Positions 16,914-25,520 of a stretch of DNA of 45,060 nt are shown in pieces. The translations under genes and the position numbers were made by a program. The DNA comes from Novosphingobium sp. BW1 (GTDB lineage Bacteria > Pseudomonadota > Alphaproteobacteria > Sphingomonadales > Sphingomonadaceae), in assembly GCF_008107685.1 (NCBI RefSeq), contig NZ_VIRF01000046.1, positions 1-45,060 on the forward strand, given 5' to 3'. The first letter of the stretch is position 1. The number at the start of each line of letters is the position of its first letter. The notes under the pieces were generated by a model. The model saw only the letters and a program-made list of their open reading frames with translations. It was not told the DNA's origin and did not search any database.

Positions 16914-18134
16914 TCAGGCGAAACGGGAAAGGTCGAAGGGCGCGAGCGGCAGGCTGGTGCGGCGCCCGTCAAGCATTTCGGTCACGAGCCGTCCGGTGAC
17001 AGCGGCCAGCGTCAGCCCCAGGTGCTGGTGGCCGAAGGCGTAGTAAAGATTGTCGGCCAACTGCGACCGGCCGATCGCGGGCAGGTAGTCGGGAAGGGTC
17101 GGGCGCGCGCCCATCCAGCGCTGGAAGGGCCCGGTGATCGGCAGGCCAAGCTCGGCGATATGGCGTTCCAGCCGCGCCCACTTGCGCGGGTCGGCGGGGG
17201 CATCGGCGCGCGCGAATTCGACGAAGCTCGCCGCCTGCACGCACGTACGGTAGCGCGTGACGATCATCGCGCGCTCCTCGTAGACGACGGGCGGCAGGTC
17301 CTCGGGCCAATGCTGCGCCTCGGCGCGCACGTGATAGCCGCGCTCGGCGATGATCGGCACCTTGTGGCCGACCGGCGCCAGCAGCGCGCCCGAACGTACG
17401 CCCGCGCAGACCACCACCTGGTCACACTCCACGCCCGCGATGGCAATGCGCCTGCCTTCGCGCACCAGACGCCCCTCCCCCTCGATCCGCGTGCCACCGC
17501 GCACGGCGAAGGCGGCGAGAAGCGCCGTGCGCAATTCATCAGGATCGGCGATCTGGGCGGTGCCGGTAAAGCGCACGCCACCGGCCGGTTGCGCCACCGC
17601 CAGGGCCGCAAGACGCGCCAGATCGGCTGCCGACGCGGGCGCGGCCCTGGCGGTGCCCGTGTCGGCCGACGCGAGATCGCGCGCACCTTCACGCGCGGCG
17701 CGCTCATCCCGCCAGGTCACCAGGTGCCCGTCTTCACGCAGCAGGTCAGGTGCGCCGATCTCCTCCACTTGCGCGCGCCAGGCCGGAAGCGCCTCGGCCA
17801 GTAGCCGCGACAGGGCCCTGCGCCCCGCTTCGAAGCGGGCCGCGCCCGACGCGCGCAAAAGGCGTGCGGTGAAGGGAAGCCAGGTCCCGATCTCACGCGG
17901 GGGCAGCGCGAGCGGACCGCCTGCGGCGAAAAGACGTCCCGGTACGCTGCGCACTTGCTCCATCGAGGCCAGCGGGGCGACCTGCTCGACCGCGATGTGC
18001 CCGGCATTGCCCCAGGACGGTGCGGCGGCACCGGGATCGTTGTCCAGGAGGGTTACGCGGTGGCCCGCCTTGAGCAGCGCCAAGGCTGCGGACAGGCCCA
18101 CAACACCGCCCCCGATGATCCCCACGTGCCCCAT
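16914..18134 (-). CDS. DadA-like FAD oxidoreductase, probable D-hydroxyproline dehydrogenase
   Basis: A 406-residue member of the D-amino-acid dehydrogenase (DAO) family. It has a Rossmann FAD site at the N-terminus (MGHVGIIGGGVVGLSAAL), a substrate domain in the middle, and a C-terminal DAO ending with GHQHLGLTLAAVTGRL. DadA-type enzymes oxidise D-amino acids and pass electrons to the membrane. Oxidation of cis-4-hydroxy-D-proline to pyrroline-4-hydroxy-2-carboxylate is inferred from the 4-hydroxyproline epimerase and DapA-like deaminase in the locus. The start ATG 18134 has GGAG seven bases upstream. The gene is divergent from the GntR regulator, with a palindromic operator at 18163-18172. 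General D-amino acid oxidation is the alternative. Confidence 0.8.
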   Translation of the reverse strand: MGHVGIIGGGVVGLSAALALLKAGHRVTLLDNDPGAAAPSWGNAGHIAVEQVAPLASMEQVRSVPGRLFAAGGPLALPPREIGTWLPFTARLLRASGAARFEAGRRALSRLLAEALPAWRAQVEEIGAPDLLREDGHLVTWRDERAAREGARDLASADTGTARAAPASAADLARLAALAVAQPAGGVRFTGTAQIADPDELRTALLAAFAVRGGTRIEGEGRLVREGRRIAIAGVECDQVVVCAGVRSGALLAPVGHKVPIIAERGYHVRAEAQHWPEDLPPVVYEERAMIVTRYRTCVQAASFVEFARADAPADPRKWARLERHIAELGLPITGPFQRWMGARPTLPDYLPAIGRSQLADNLYYAFGHQHLGLTLAAVTGRLVTEMLDGRRTSLPLAPFDLSRFA

Positions 18135-18158
18135 CAAAAACTCCGTTGACCACAAGCT

Positions 18159-18178
18159 TATTTCGTATACGGTATATC
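18159..18178. promoter_or_regulatory. Operator site A (CGTATACG palindrome) before the dehydrogenase gene
   Basis: A perfect CGTATACG core at 18164-18171 has AT-rich flanks on both sides. It lies 30 bases upstream of the dadA-like start. It matches the TNGTNNNACNA-style operators of FadR/VanR-type GntR regulators, and such a regulator is encoded next door. Confidence 0.75.
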
Positions 18179-18290
18179 TAATTCCATAAGGCAGCAAGAC
18201 TCAATGACCTGCAAATTGTCCCTTCCCGCAACTCGGCCTGACCAGGGCGGAACCCTGATCAAAGGTTCATTTGCGGGCGCAGGAACATCC

Positions 18291-18310
18291 GTCTATATTA
18301 TACGGTTGTC
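18291..18310. promoter_or_regulatory. Operator site B (degenerate) before the GntR gene
   Basis: CTATATTATACGGTTGT keeps the right half (TATACGG, identical to site A) and an altered left half. It lies about 50 bases before the GTG start of the regulator, where it could serve weaker autoregulation. Confidence 0.5.
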
Positions 18311-18353
18311 GCATGCCGCCTGCGGGCGTGATGCATTCCTGGAGATTTGAGTC

Positions 18354-19010
18354 GTGACAATTGTAGTTCGGACACTGGCAGAGCGGATTTTCGAAGTCAT
18401 CCGCGAGAGGATCATCGAAGGCAAGCTTTCGGTCATGGAGCCAGTCCGGCAGGACGCGCTTGCCAAGGAGTTGGGGGTCAGCAAGATCCCCCTGCGCGAA
18501 GCGCTCGCCCGCCTGGAGCATGAGGGCCTCCTCACCAGCCAGCCCAACCGGGGCTGGTTCGTCCAGCCGATGACGAGCGACCAGGCCGAAGAAATTTACG
18601 AGCTGCGCCTCGCCTTCGAGCCTGTCGCCGCCGCGCGCGGTGCGCGCATGGCCACCGAGGAAGACCAGAAGGCGGCCATCGCCGCGTTCGAACGGCTCGA
18701 TACCGCGGCCAATTCCGCGCTCAGTGAAGTGGGCGTGCGCAACCGCGAATTCCACGTCACGCTGGTGCGCCCTGGGCAGCGCCTGCTCACCACCCAGCTG
18801 ACCGAGCGCCTCGAAGTGCTCGCCGAGCGCTATGTCATCGCCCATCTGGAGCCCGCTGGTCGCGGCAACCGCGCGCACACCGAGCACAAGGGGCTGCTCG
18901 AGGCCTGGCTCGCGCGTGACGAGGACGCCGTGCGCGCCCAGCTTACACATCACATCGCCAACACGCTCGAAGACCTTCGGGCCCATTTCGCCGTCAGCCC
19001 GACCGGCTGA
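18354..19010 (+). CDS. GntR-family regulator, FCD (FadR) subgroup
   Basis: A 218-residue protein. It has an N-terminal winged helix (about 8-72, with VRQDALAKELGVSKIPLREA and the wing NRGWFVQ) and a helical FCD effector domain (about 80-210). The FCD signature is seen in EEIYELRLAFEPVAAARGAR, NREFHVTL and HTEHKGLLEAWLARDED. FCD domains bind small carboxylates, often via a metal held by His residues. The GTG start at 18354 has GGAG nine bases upstream. It is followed at 25 bases by the permease gene. Six copies of a CGTATACG-type palindrome in the neighbourhood make it the probable local master regulator; hydroxyproline or a breakdown product is the likely inducer. Confidence 0.87.
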   Translation: MTIVVRTLAERIFEVIRERIIEGKLSVMEPVRQDALAKELGVSKIPLREALARLEHEGLLTSQPNRGWFVQPMTSDQAEEIYELRLAFEPVAAARGARMATEEDQKAAIAAFERLDTAANSALSEVGVRNREFHVTLVRPGQRLLTTQLTERLEVLAERYVIAHLEPAGRGNRAHTEHKGLLEAWLARDEDAVRAQLTHHIANTLEDLRAHFAVSPTG

Positions 19011-19034
19011 CGCACTGCACAGCAAGGGGACTGC

Positions 19035-20456
19035 ATGCTCGGACCGAGAAAGACACTCGAATCTCTCGCTCATCGCGAAACCGGGCATAGCCTTGCCAAG
19101 ACCCTGAGCTGGCCGCACCTCGTGGCCCTGGGTGTCGGCGCCATCGTCGGCACGGGTATCTACACGCTGACGGGCGTGGGCGCCGAGCGGGCGGGCCCGG
19201 CGGTGATCCTGGCCTTCGCCATTGCCGGCGCGGTCTGCGCCTGCGCGGCGCTCGCCTATGCCGAGATGGCGACGCTGATCCCGGCGGCGGGCAGCGCTTA
19301 CACCTTCAGCTACGCGGCCATGGGCGAGACTGTCGCCTGGATCGTGGGCTGGAGCCTGATCCTCGAATACTCGCTTGCCTGCTCGACCGTCGCTGTGGGC
19401 TGGTCAGGCTATCTGGTCGGCTGGATCCAGTCGGCGGGCGTGGCCTTGCCCGAACTGCTGCTGACAGGACCGTTCACCGGCGGCCTCATCAATCTGCCCG
19501 CGGTCCTTGTTGCGCTCGCCATCATGGGCATGCTGATCGGGGGCACGCGCGAGAGCGCGACGCTCAACATCATCCTCGTCATCATCAAGCTTGCCGCGCT
19601 CAGCGTCTTCGTGGCGATCGCCCTTCCCGCCTTCCAGGCCGACAATCTCCAGCCCTTCATGCCCTACGGCTTTGGCAGCAGCGAGATCGGCGGCGCCAAG
19701 CGCGGGGTCATGGCGGCGGCGGCCATCGTGTTCTTTGCCTTCTACGGCTTCGATGCCGTGGCGACCTCGGCCGAGGAAGCCAAGAACCCGGGCCGCGACC
19801 TCACCATCGGCATTATTGGTTCGATGCTGGTGTGCACGGTGATCTACATGGCGGTGGCCTTTGCCGCCGTGGGGGCCCTGCCCTTCCAGGAACTGGGCCA
19901 CAGCGCCGAGCCGCTGGCGCTGGTGCTGCGCGCGCTCGACCAGCCCTTTGCCGCGCATGTCATCGCGCTCGCCGCGATCATCGCCCTGCCTTCCGTCATC
20001 CTGGTGATGATGTACGGGCAGAGCCGTGTGTTCTTTGTCATGGCGCGCGACGGGCTGCTGCCCCGCGCGCTTGCCCGGATCAACCCGAAAACCGGTTCGC
20101 CCACGCGCATCACGCTGATGACCGGCATCTCCATCGCGCTTGTCGCGGGGATCTTTCCGCTCGACAAGATCGCCGAGATGGCGAACGCGGGCACGCTCAT
20201 CGCCTTCATCGCGGTCGGCGCGTGCCTGATGATCATGCGCCGCCGCGAGCCGTCGCTGCCGCGCCTGTTCCGCTGCCCGCAACCCTACCTCGTCGGCACG
20301 CTCGCCATTGCGGGCTGCGCCTACCTGCTCTTCAGCCTGCCCACCGACACGCTCATCCGCTTCGCCGCGTGGAACGTCGCCGGGCTCATCTTCTACTGCC
20401 TCTACAGCCGCCCGCGCAGCAGCGCCGGGCGCGATCTGGCCGCGCAGCGCGCCTGA
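19035..20456 (+). CDS. APC-family amino acid permease
   Basis: A 473-residue integral membrane protein with about 12 hydrophobic segments, close in style to the cationic amino acid transporter subgroup. The first helix carries the substrate-backbone motif GVGAIVGTGIYTLTG, and the consensus FFAFYGFDAVATSAEEAKNP follows. It would be an inner-membrane importer. In this locus free hydroxyproline or proline is the likely cargo, but this cannot be told from sequence. AAGGGG precedes the ATG. It is the second gene of the regulator-permease-GH27 operon. Confidence 0.87.
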   Translation: MLGPRKTLESLAHRETGHSLAKTLSWPHLVALGVGAIVGTGIYTLTGVGAERAGPAVILAFAIAGAVCACAALAYAEMATLIPAAGSAYTFSYAAMGETVAWIVGWSLILEYSLACSTVAVGWSGYLVGWIQSAGVALPELLLTGPFTGGLINLPAVLVALAIMGMLIGGTRESATLNIILVIIKLAALSVFVAIALPAFQADNLQPFMPYGFGSSEIGGAKRGVMAAAAIVFFAFYGFDAVATSAEEAKNPGRDLTIGIIGSMLVCTVIYMAVAFAAVGALPFQELGHSAEPLALVLRALDQPFAAHVIALAAIIALPSVILVMMYGQSRVFFVMARDGLLPRALARINPKTGSPTRITLMTGISIALVAGIFPLDKIAEMANAGTLIAFIAVGACLMIMRRREPSLPRLFRCPQPYLVGTLAIAGCAYLLFSLPTDTLIRFAAWNVAGLIFYCLYSRPRSSAGRDLAAQRA

Positions 20457-20526
20457 ACCTGCATACCGGGCCGGACGCGGCCACGCGTCCTGCCCCCGCC
20501 ACCCACGAACCCTGAGGAGACCTCCC

Positions 20527-22041
20527 GTGTCACGTTCCGCCGTGATTGCCGCCGCGCTTGCCGCCGTGGCCCTTCCCTTTGCGCCCGCCGCGCAGGCCAA
20601 GACCCCGTTTGACGGCGTCTGGCTGTTCGACGAGGCCCCCGACCGCCCCGGCGTCACCATGATGGAGGTTCGCTCCAGGGGCGATGCCATCGAGGGCGAA
20701 GTCACCAGCCAGTGGTATGGCCCGGTCACGATGCGCAACGCGCGCATGGAAGATGGCACGCTGACCTTCGAGGCCAACAACATCAACGACTGGGACCACC
20801 CCACCCGCACCTGGCACGTCGCCATGGCGGACGGAAAGGTCCAGCTGACCGGCCAGATCTGGTTCAGCGAGATCGACGAGACCGGCCACAAGGGCACCGC
20901 GAAGGACGCGCACGCGCGCGCCTTCCAGTTCACCGAACTGCCCGAGATGGGCGCCCCGATTCCGGGAAAACTCGCCCCCACCCCGCCGATGGGCTGGTCG
21001 AGCTGGAACAAGTTCGACGAGCACATCGACGATGCCACGGTGCGCGCGATGGCCGATGCCATGGTCGCAACAGGCCTGCGCGATGCAGGCTACATCTACA
21101 TCAACATCGACGATGGCTGGCAGGGCACGCGCGATGCCAACGGGGCGCTGCAGCCCAACGCCAAGTTCCCCGACATGAAGGCGCTGACCGACTACGTCCA
21201 CGCGCGCGGCCTCAAGATCGGCATCTACTCCTCGCAGGGCCCAAAGACCTGCGCCGGGTACGAGGGCAGCTACGGCCACGTCCAACAAGACGCGCAGACC
21301 TTTGCTGACTGGGGCTTCGATTACCTGAAGTACGACCTGTGCTCGGGCGAGTGGTTCTACAATGACCGCGACACCGTGGTGCGCAGCTACTACGAGATGG
21401 GCAAGGCGCTGCGCGAAACGGGCCGCGACATCCTCTTTTCGCTGTGCGAGTACGGCCGTTTCGAGGTTGGCAGCTGGGGCCGCGATGTCGGCGGCGAGCT
21501 GTGGCGCACGACCGGCGACATCACGGACGACTACAAGACGATGGCCGAAATCGGCTTTGATCATAATGGCAAGCCCGAGCACGCTGCCCCCCACGGCTGG
21601 AACGACCCCGACATGCTGGAGATCGGCAACGGCGGAATGAGCGCGGATGAATACCGCACGCACATGTCGCTCTGGGCCATGTCGGCCGCCCCACTGATGA
21701 TGGGCCATGACCTGCGTGAGACGAGCGCGGACATGCTGGCGATCCTGGCCAACCGCCGTGTCATCACGGTCGATCAGGACACGCGCGGCATCCAGGGCCA
21801 GGCTGTACGCACCGAGGGCACGACCCAAGTCTGGGCCAAGCCGCTCGCCGACGGGTCGGTGGCGCTGGCCCTGTTCAACCGCGCCGAAAAGCCGATCTCC
21901 GCGACGATGAGCGCGGACGATGCGGGGCTCGCCAGCGTATCGAAGGTCGAGGATTTGTGGTCGGGCGCGGTCACTTCGGGCCTTTCCGGACGCTACGAAG
22001 TTCCCGCCCACGGCGTGGTGATGCTGCGCGTCACGGCCTAA
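20527..22041 (+). CDS. GH27 alpha-galactosidase with extra N-terminal beta domain
   Basis: A 504-residue secreted protein with a signal peptide (1-24, ends PAAQA). An extra beta-rich domain spans about 28-140, and a GH27 barrel starts at TPPMGWSSWNKFDEH (152 on). The nucleophile Asp is in YLKYDLC (D270) and the acid/base in RTTGDI (D331); the NDPDML motif is present. GH27 enzymes remove alpha-D-galactose, and some act on beta-L-arabinopyranose. Extensin serines carry single alpha-galactose, which fits the proposed locus role. The start is GTG 20527 after AGGAGA; it follows the permease by 70 bases. A strong hairpin ends the unit. Confidence 0.9.
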   Translation: MSRSAVIAAALAAVALPFAPAAQAKTPFDGVWLFDEAPDRPGVTMMEVRSRGDAIEGEVTSQWYGPVTMRNARMEDGTLTFEANNINDWDHPTRTWHVAMADGKVQLTGQIWFSEIDETGHKGTAKDAHARAFQFTELPEMGAPIPGKLAPTPPMGWSSWNKFDEHIDDATVRAMADAMVATGLRDAGYIYINIDDGWQGTRDANGALQPNAKFPDMKALTDYVHARGLKIGIYSSQGPKTCAGYEGSYGHVQQDAQTFADWGFDYLKYDLCSGEWFYNDRDTVVRSYYEMGKALRETGRDILFSLCEYGRFEVGSWGRDVGGELWRTTGDITDDYKTMAEIGFDHNGKPEHAAPHGWNDPDMLEIGNGGMSADEYRTHMSLWAMSAAPLMMGHDLRETSADMLAILANRRVITVDQDTRGIQGQAVRTEGTTQVWAKPLADGSVALALFNRAEKPISATMSADDAGLASVSKVEDLWSGAVTSGLSGRYEVPAHGVVMLRVTA

Positions 22042-22047
22042 GCGTAC

Positions 22048-22072
22048 GAGGGGGCGGGCTGCCCGCCCCCTC
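22048..22072. terminator. Strong GC hairpin between convergent GH27 and S9 peptidase genes
   Basis: An 11-bp perfect inverted repeat GAGGGGGCGGG/CCCGCCCCCTC with a 3-base loop sits 7 bases past the GH27 stop and 9 before the S9 peptidase stop. There is no U-run, but the position suggests a shared transcription end or mRNA-stabilising structure. Confidence 0.6.
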
Positions 22073-22080
22073 GCTGCACA

Positions 22081-24402
22081 TCAGAGCGCGGCCGCTTCCG
22101 CGCCGTGAGTCTGGAGCGCGTCTACAAAGAAGTCGAACTGGCGGCGCGTCACGTAGTCGATGGGGCCGCTTGAACGGCCGGTCGAATGCTCGCCCCCCGG
22201 CACAACCAGCAGGTCGAAGTCCTTGTCCGCCTTGATGAGCGCATCGACCACCTGCATCGTCGAGGCCGGATCAACGTTGCTGTCCTGCTCGCCCACCACC
22301 ATGAAGAGGCGACCCCGAAGCTTGTCGGCGTGCTCCACGCCCGAGGCCGCGAGGTAGGACGCATCGACCGGCCAGCCGAGCCACTGCTCGTTCCAGCTGA
22401 TCTTGTCCATGCGGTTGTCGTAGCAGCCCGCGAGTGCAAAGCCGGCCTTGTAGAAATCGCCATGGAAAAGGAGCGCGTTGAGCGTGCTCTGCCCGCCCGC
22501 CGAAGCGCCGTAGATGCCCACGCGCGAGATGTCGTAGGAAGGATCGCGCGCGGCGAGCGCGCGGTGCCAGGCGATGCGGTCGGGAAAGCCGGAATCGGCC
22601 AGGTTCTTCCAGGCGACGTCGTGGAACGACTTGGAGCGGTTGGCCGTCCCCATGCCATCGATCTGGACGAGAATGAAGCCCAGGTCCGCGAGCGCCTGCA
22701 TCCCTATCACCTTGTCCCCGCCCGAATGGTAGCCAAAGGGCCAGAAGTTCTTGGGCACGAAGCTGTCGTGCGGCCCGGCGTAGATGTTCTCGATGACCGG
22801 GTACGATTTGGCCGGGTCATAGTCACGCGGGCGCACGACGAGGCCCCAGATATCGGTTGTGCCATCACGCCCCTTGGCGGTGAATACTTCCGGAGCGTGG
22901 AAGCCCGCCGCGGTAAGGCGTGTGATGTCCCCGCGTGCGATCTCGGCCACTTTCGCGCCGTCCTCGGCGCGGCGCAGCACGGTGACTTCGGGCGCATCGA
23001 CGCGTGAATAGGTGTCGACGAAATGGCGCATATCAGGCGCGAAGCGGGCCTGGTGGTTGGCTGTCTCGGGCGACAGCGCGACAAGATGGCGCCCGTCGAA
23101 ATCAACCCGGTAATAGTGCACGAAGTAGGGGTCTTCGCCCGGGTTCATACCGCTCGCGGCAAACCAGATCCGGCGCGCCGCATCGTCCACCCGGACAACC
23201 TCGCGCACGACCCAGTCGCCCTTGGTGATCTGGCGGGCCAGCTTGCCGCTCTTTCCATCGACAAGGTAGATATGGCGGTTGCCATCACGCTCGGAAGTCC
23301 AGATCAGCTCCTTGCCAAGACCATCGACGTCGTGGACGAAGCGCTTCTCGCCAAAGACGAAGGTGTCCGCCGTCTCCCTTACGGCGGCGTGCGCGCGGCC
23401 CGTGGCGGCATCGACGGCGATCACTTTCGCCTCCTGGAAGCCGCGCTGCATGTAGTCGAACTCGGCGCTCTGGCCATCGCGGCGCCAGCGCGGGGCAGAC
23501 AGTTCGTAGGGGTCGGGAAAGAGTGCAGGGTCGATTTCGGTCACCGTGCCGGTTGCCACATCGACGAGCACCGGCTGCTCCTGGTCGATGGCATCGCCGG
23601 GCTTAGGATAAAGCTGGGTCTGAAGGCCCGGTTGCAGCTGTCCCGCAGGGGCCGCCTCGACCCGCAGGACCTGGCGCGCGAAGCCCGGGCGCACGCGGTA
23701 GATCATCAGGTGGCGGCTGTCGGGCGACCAGGCGATGGTCTCGGGATCGTAGAAATCGCCCTCGGTCCCTGTCGCCGTGCGCAGGCGCACCTCACCCCCT
23801 TGGGCGCTGCGCACGAGGAGGTTGCTGTCCTCGACCAGCGCCTCGAACGCCCCATCGGGCGAGACACGCGGCGTATTGTCGGCAGGCACCGAGAGATCGC
23901 GCACCACGCCAAAGCCGCGCGGACGTCCCGGATAGGCAATCTTGCGGCAGGTGTAATCGGCAAGGCCGCATTCGTAGGGCGTGTAATCGATGTAGAAGCG
24001 GATCGTCTGACGCGCGGCATCGGTGAAACTGAACTCGCTGAACGGCAGGTACAGCGGCGCGATCTGGTTGCCCAGCAGGCGGCCCAGCCCTTCGGCAAGG
24101 CGCGCGTGATCGAAGGACGGCGCGCGGGTCAGGTCCTCAAGCGTCACCGTCTCGAAGGCGAAACCACCCTCGACCGTGCGGCGGTAGGAGAAGGCCGCGC
24201 TGTCCGGCGTCCAACTGGCAGGCCAGGCGATGCCGCGCGTCAGGTACTGCCAATCCTCGCGCAGGTGCACCGAACGGGCGATCTCGGCGCGGGTCGGCTC
24301 GGCCTGAGCCGGAGAGGCGAGAAGCCCCGTCGCGAGCGCGGGCACGGCAACCGAGAGCGCCAGCGCAAGGCCAAGGAGCGGGGAACGGGACGTCGCGGAC
24401 AT
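22081..24402 (-). CDS. S9-family prolyl oligopeptidase/dipeptidyl peptidase IV-like enzyme
   Basis: A 773-residue exported serine peptidase. It has a signal peptide (about 1-34, ends PAQA), a DPP IV-type beta-propeller (about 60-500) and a C-terminal alpha/beta hydrolase. The catalytic Ser is in YGASAGGQS (about S634), Asp in GEQDSNVDP (about D707) and His in GGEHSTG (about H739). S9 enzymes cleave after proline in short peptides, releasing X-Pro units, and would act on deglycosylated Pro/Hyp-rich peptides in the periplasm. I chose ATG 24402; a TTG nine bases earlier is open. It follows the epimerase after 106 bases containing GC hairpins. Substrate preference for Hyp is inference. Confidence 0.87.
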   Translation of the reverse strand: MSATSRSPLLGLALALSVAVPALATGLLASPAQAEPTRAEIARSVHLREDWQYLTRGIAWPASWTPDSAAFSYRRTVEGGFAFETVTLEDLTRAPSFDHARLAEGLGRLLGNQIAPLYLPFSEFSFTDAARQTIRFYIDYTPYECGLADYTCRKIAYPGRPRGFGVVRDLSVPADNTPRVSPDGAFEALVEDSNLLVRSAQGGEVRLRTATGTEGDFYDPETIAWSPDSRHLMIYRVRPGFARQVLRVEAAPAGQLQPGLQTQLYPKPGDAIDQEQPVLVDVATGTVTEIDPALFPDPYELSAPRWRRDGQSAEFDYMQRGFQEAKVIAVDAATGRAHAAVRETADTFVFGEKRFVHDVDGLGKELIWTSERDGNRHIYLVDGKSGKLARQITKGDWVVREVVRVDDAARRIWFAASGMNPGEDPYFVHYYRVDFDGRHLVALSPETANHQARFAPDMRHFVDTYSRVDAPEVTVLRRAEDGAKVAEIARGDITRLTAAGFHAPEVFTAKGRDGTTDIWGLVVRPRDYDPAKSYPVIENIYAGPHDSFVPKNFWPFGYHSGGDKVIGMQALADLGFILVQIDGMGTANRSKSFHDVAWKNLADSGFPDRIAWHRALAARDPSYDISRVGIYGASAGGQSTLNALLFHGDFYKAGFALAGCYDNRMDKISWNEQWLGWPVDASYLAASGVEHADKLRGRLFMVVGEQDSNVDPASTMQVVDALIKADKDFDLLVVPGGEHSTGRSSGPIDYVTRRQFDFFVDALQTHGAEAAAL

Positions 24403-24468
24403 GATGGGCAACCCTGTTGTCTTTGTGATGTGCCGGGCCCGCCAGCCGGGCCCGCTCTACAAACGCCA

Positions 24469-24499
24469 GGCGGGGGCGAGGTCATCCCCCGCCCCCGCC
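24469..24499 (-). terminator. GC hairpin between epimerase and S9 peptidase genes
   Basis: GGCGGGGGCG pairs with CGCCCCCGCC around a short spacer, just after the epimerase stop. A second smaller inverted repeat (GGGCCCG region, 24437-24456) follows. There is no U-run, so it could attenuate read-through into the peptidase gene rather than end transcription. Confidence 0.45.
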
Positions 24500-24508
24500 G
24501 TACTCGGA

Positions 24509-25507
24509 TCAGGTGACCTGGAAACCGTCCCAGAACCTGTCCTCGCGGTCGATCCAGATGGTGTTGAACCCGGTGGCTATGGCCGAGCCTTCGATCGAGG
24601 GCACGATGGCCGGCGTGTCGCCCAGCATCACCTCCTTCTCGACGCGTCCGATGAACTGGCTGCCGATGTAGCTTTCATGGACAAAGCGGTCCACGACCTT
24701 GAGCTTGCCCTGCCCGACCAGGTGGGCAAGCCGCGAGGACGTGCCCGTCCCGCAGGGGCTGCGGTCGATGGCCTTGTCGCCGTAGAACACCGCGTTGCGC
24801 CCGTCCGCGCCTTCGCCGCGCGGAACGTCGGTCCACAGCACATGGCTGATGCCGCGGATCGTCGGGTCGAGCGGATGGACCGGCTCGAACTTGGCGCACA
24901 CGGCCTCGCGCACGCGCGGCGAGAGGGTGAGGATCTCGCTCGCGCTCATCGCCTCAAGGCCCGTATAGGCGCCCTGTGGCTCGACGATGGCATAGTAATT
25001 GCCTCCGTAAGAGACATCGACGGTGAGCGGGCCGAGCCCTTCCACGTCGATCTCGATACCGCGCGCGGCGACATAGGACGGCACATTGGTAATGCGCACC
25101 GACGTGACCTTCGCGCCCTCGACGTTGTAGGCGATCTCGATGAGGCCCGCGGGGACCTCCACACGCAGGCTCCCCGGCGTTGCGGGCTGGATCAGGCCAT
25201 GCTCGAGCCCAAAGGTGATGATGCCGATGGTCCCGTGCCCGCACATCGGCAGGCAGCCCGAGGTCTCGATGAAGAGAATGCCGATGTCGTTGGCGGGATC
25301 GGTCGGCGGATAGAGGAAACCGCCGGACATCATGTCGTGGCCGCGCGGCTCGAAGCACAGCCCGGTGCGGATCCAGTCAAAGCGCTCCAGGAAATCCTGG
25401 CGGCGCTCGGACATCGTGGCCCCTTTCAACAGCGGAGCCCCGCCCGCGACAAGGCGAACGGGGTTCCCGGCTGTGTGACCATCGATGCAGAAGAACGTGT
25501 GTCGCAT
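24509..25507 (-). CDS. 4-hydroxyproline 2-epimerase (proline racemase family)
   Basis: A 332-residue enzyme of the proline racemase fold. The two catalytic cysteines are both present: C89 in LPMCGHGT and C252 in RSPCGTGTSS. Two Cys indicate racemase/epimerase chemistry rather than the dehydratase variant, which has Thr at the second site. It would convert trans-4-hydroxy-L-proline to cis-4-hydroxy-D-proline in the cytoplasm, the first step of bacterial hydroxyproline breakdown. It lies 13 bases after the DapA-like gene, and AGGAA precedes the ATG. Pairing with a DapA-like deaminase and a DadA-like dehydrogenase in the same locus makes hydroxyproline much more likely than proline as substrate. 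Confidence 0.9.
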   Translation of the reverse strand: MRHTFFCIDGHTAGNPVRLVAGGAPLLKGATMSERRQDFLERFDWIRTGLCFEPRGHDMMSGGFLYPPTDPANDIGILFIETSGCLPMCGHGTIGIITFGLEHGLIQPATPGSLRVEVPAGLIEIAYNVEGAKVTSVRITNVPSYVAARGIEIDVEGLGPLTVDVSYGGNYYAIVEPQGAYTGLEAMSASEILTLSPRVREAVCAKFEPVHPLDPTIRGISHVLWTDVPRGEGADGRNAVFYGDKAIDRSPCGTGTSSRLAHLVGQGKLKVVDRFVHESYIGSQFIGRVEKEVMLGDTPAIVPSIEGSAIATGFNTIWIDREDRFWDGFQVT

Positions 25508-25520
25508 CGAGGTTCCTGTA

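Noticed and set aside
18354..19010. Regulator read as a FadR of fatty acid metabolism
   Set aside because: The fold is the same subgroup, but no fatty acid genes are adjacent, and its presumed operator occurs before hydroxyproline and glycosidase genes.
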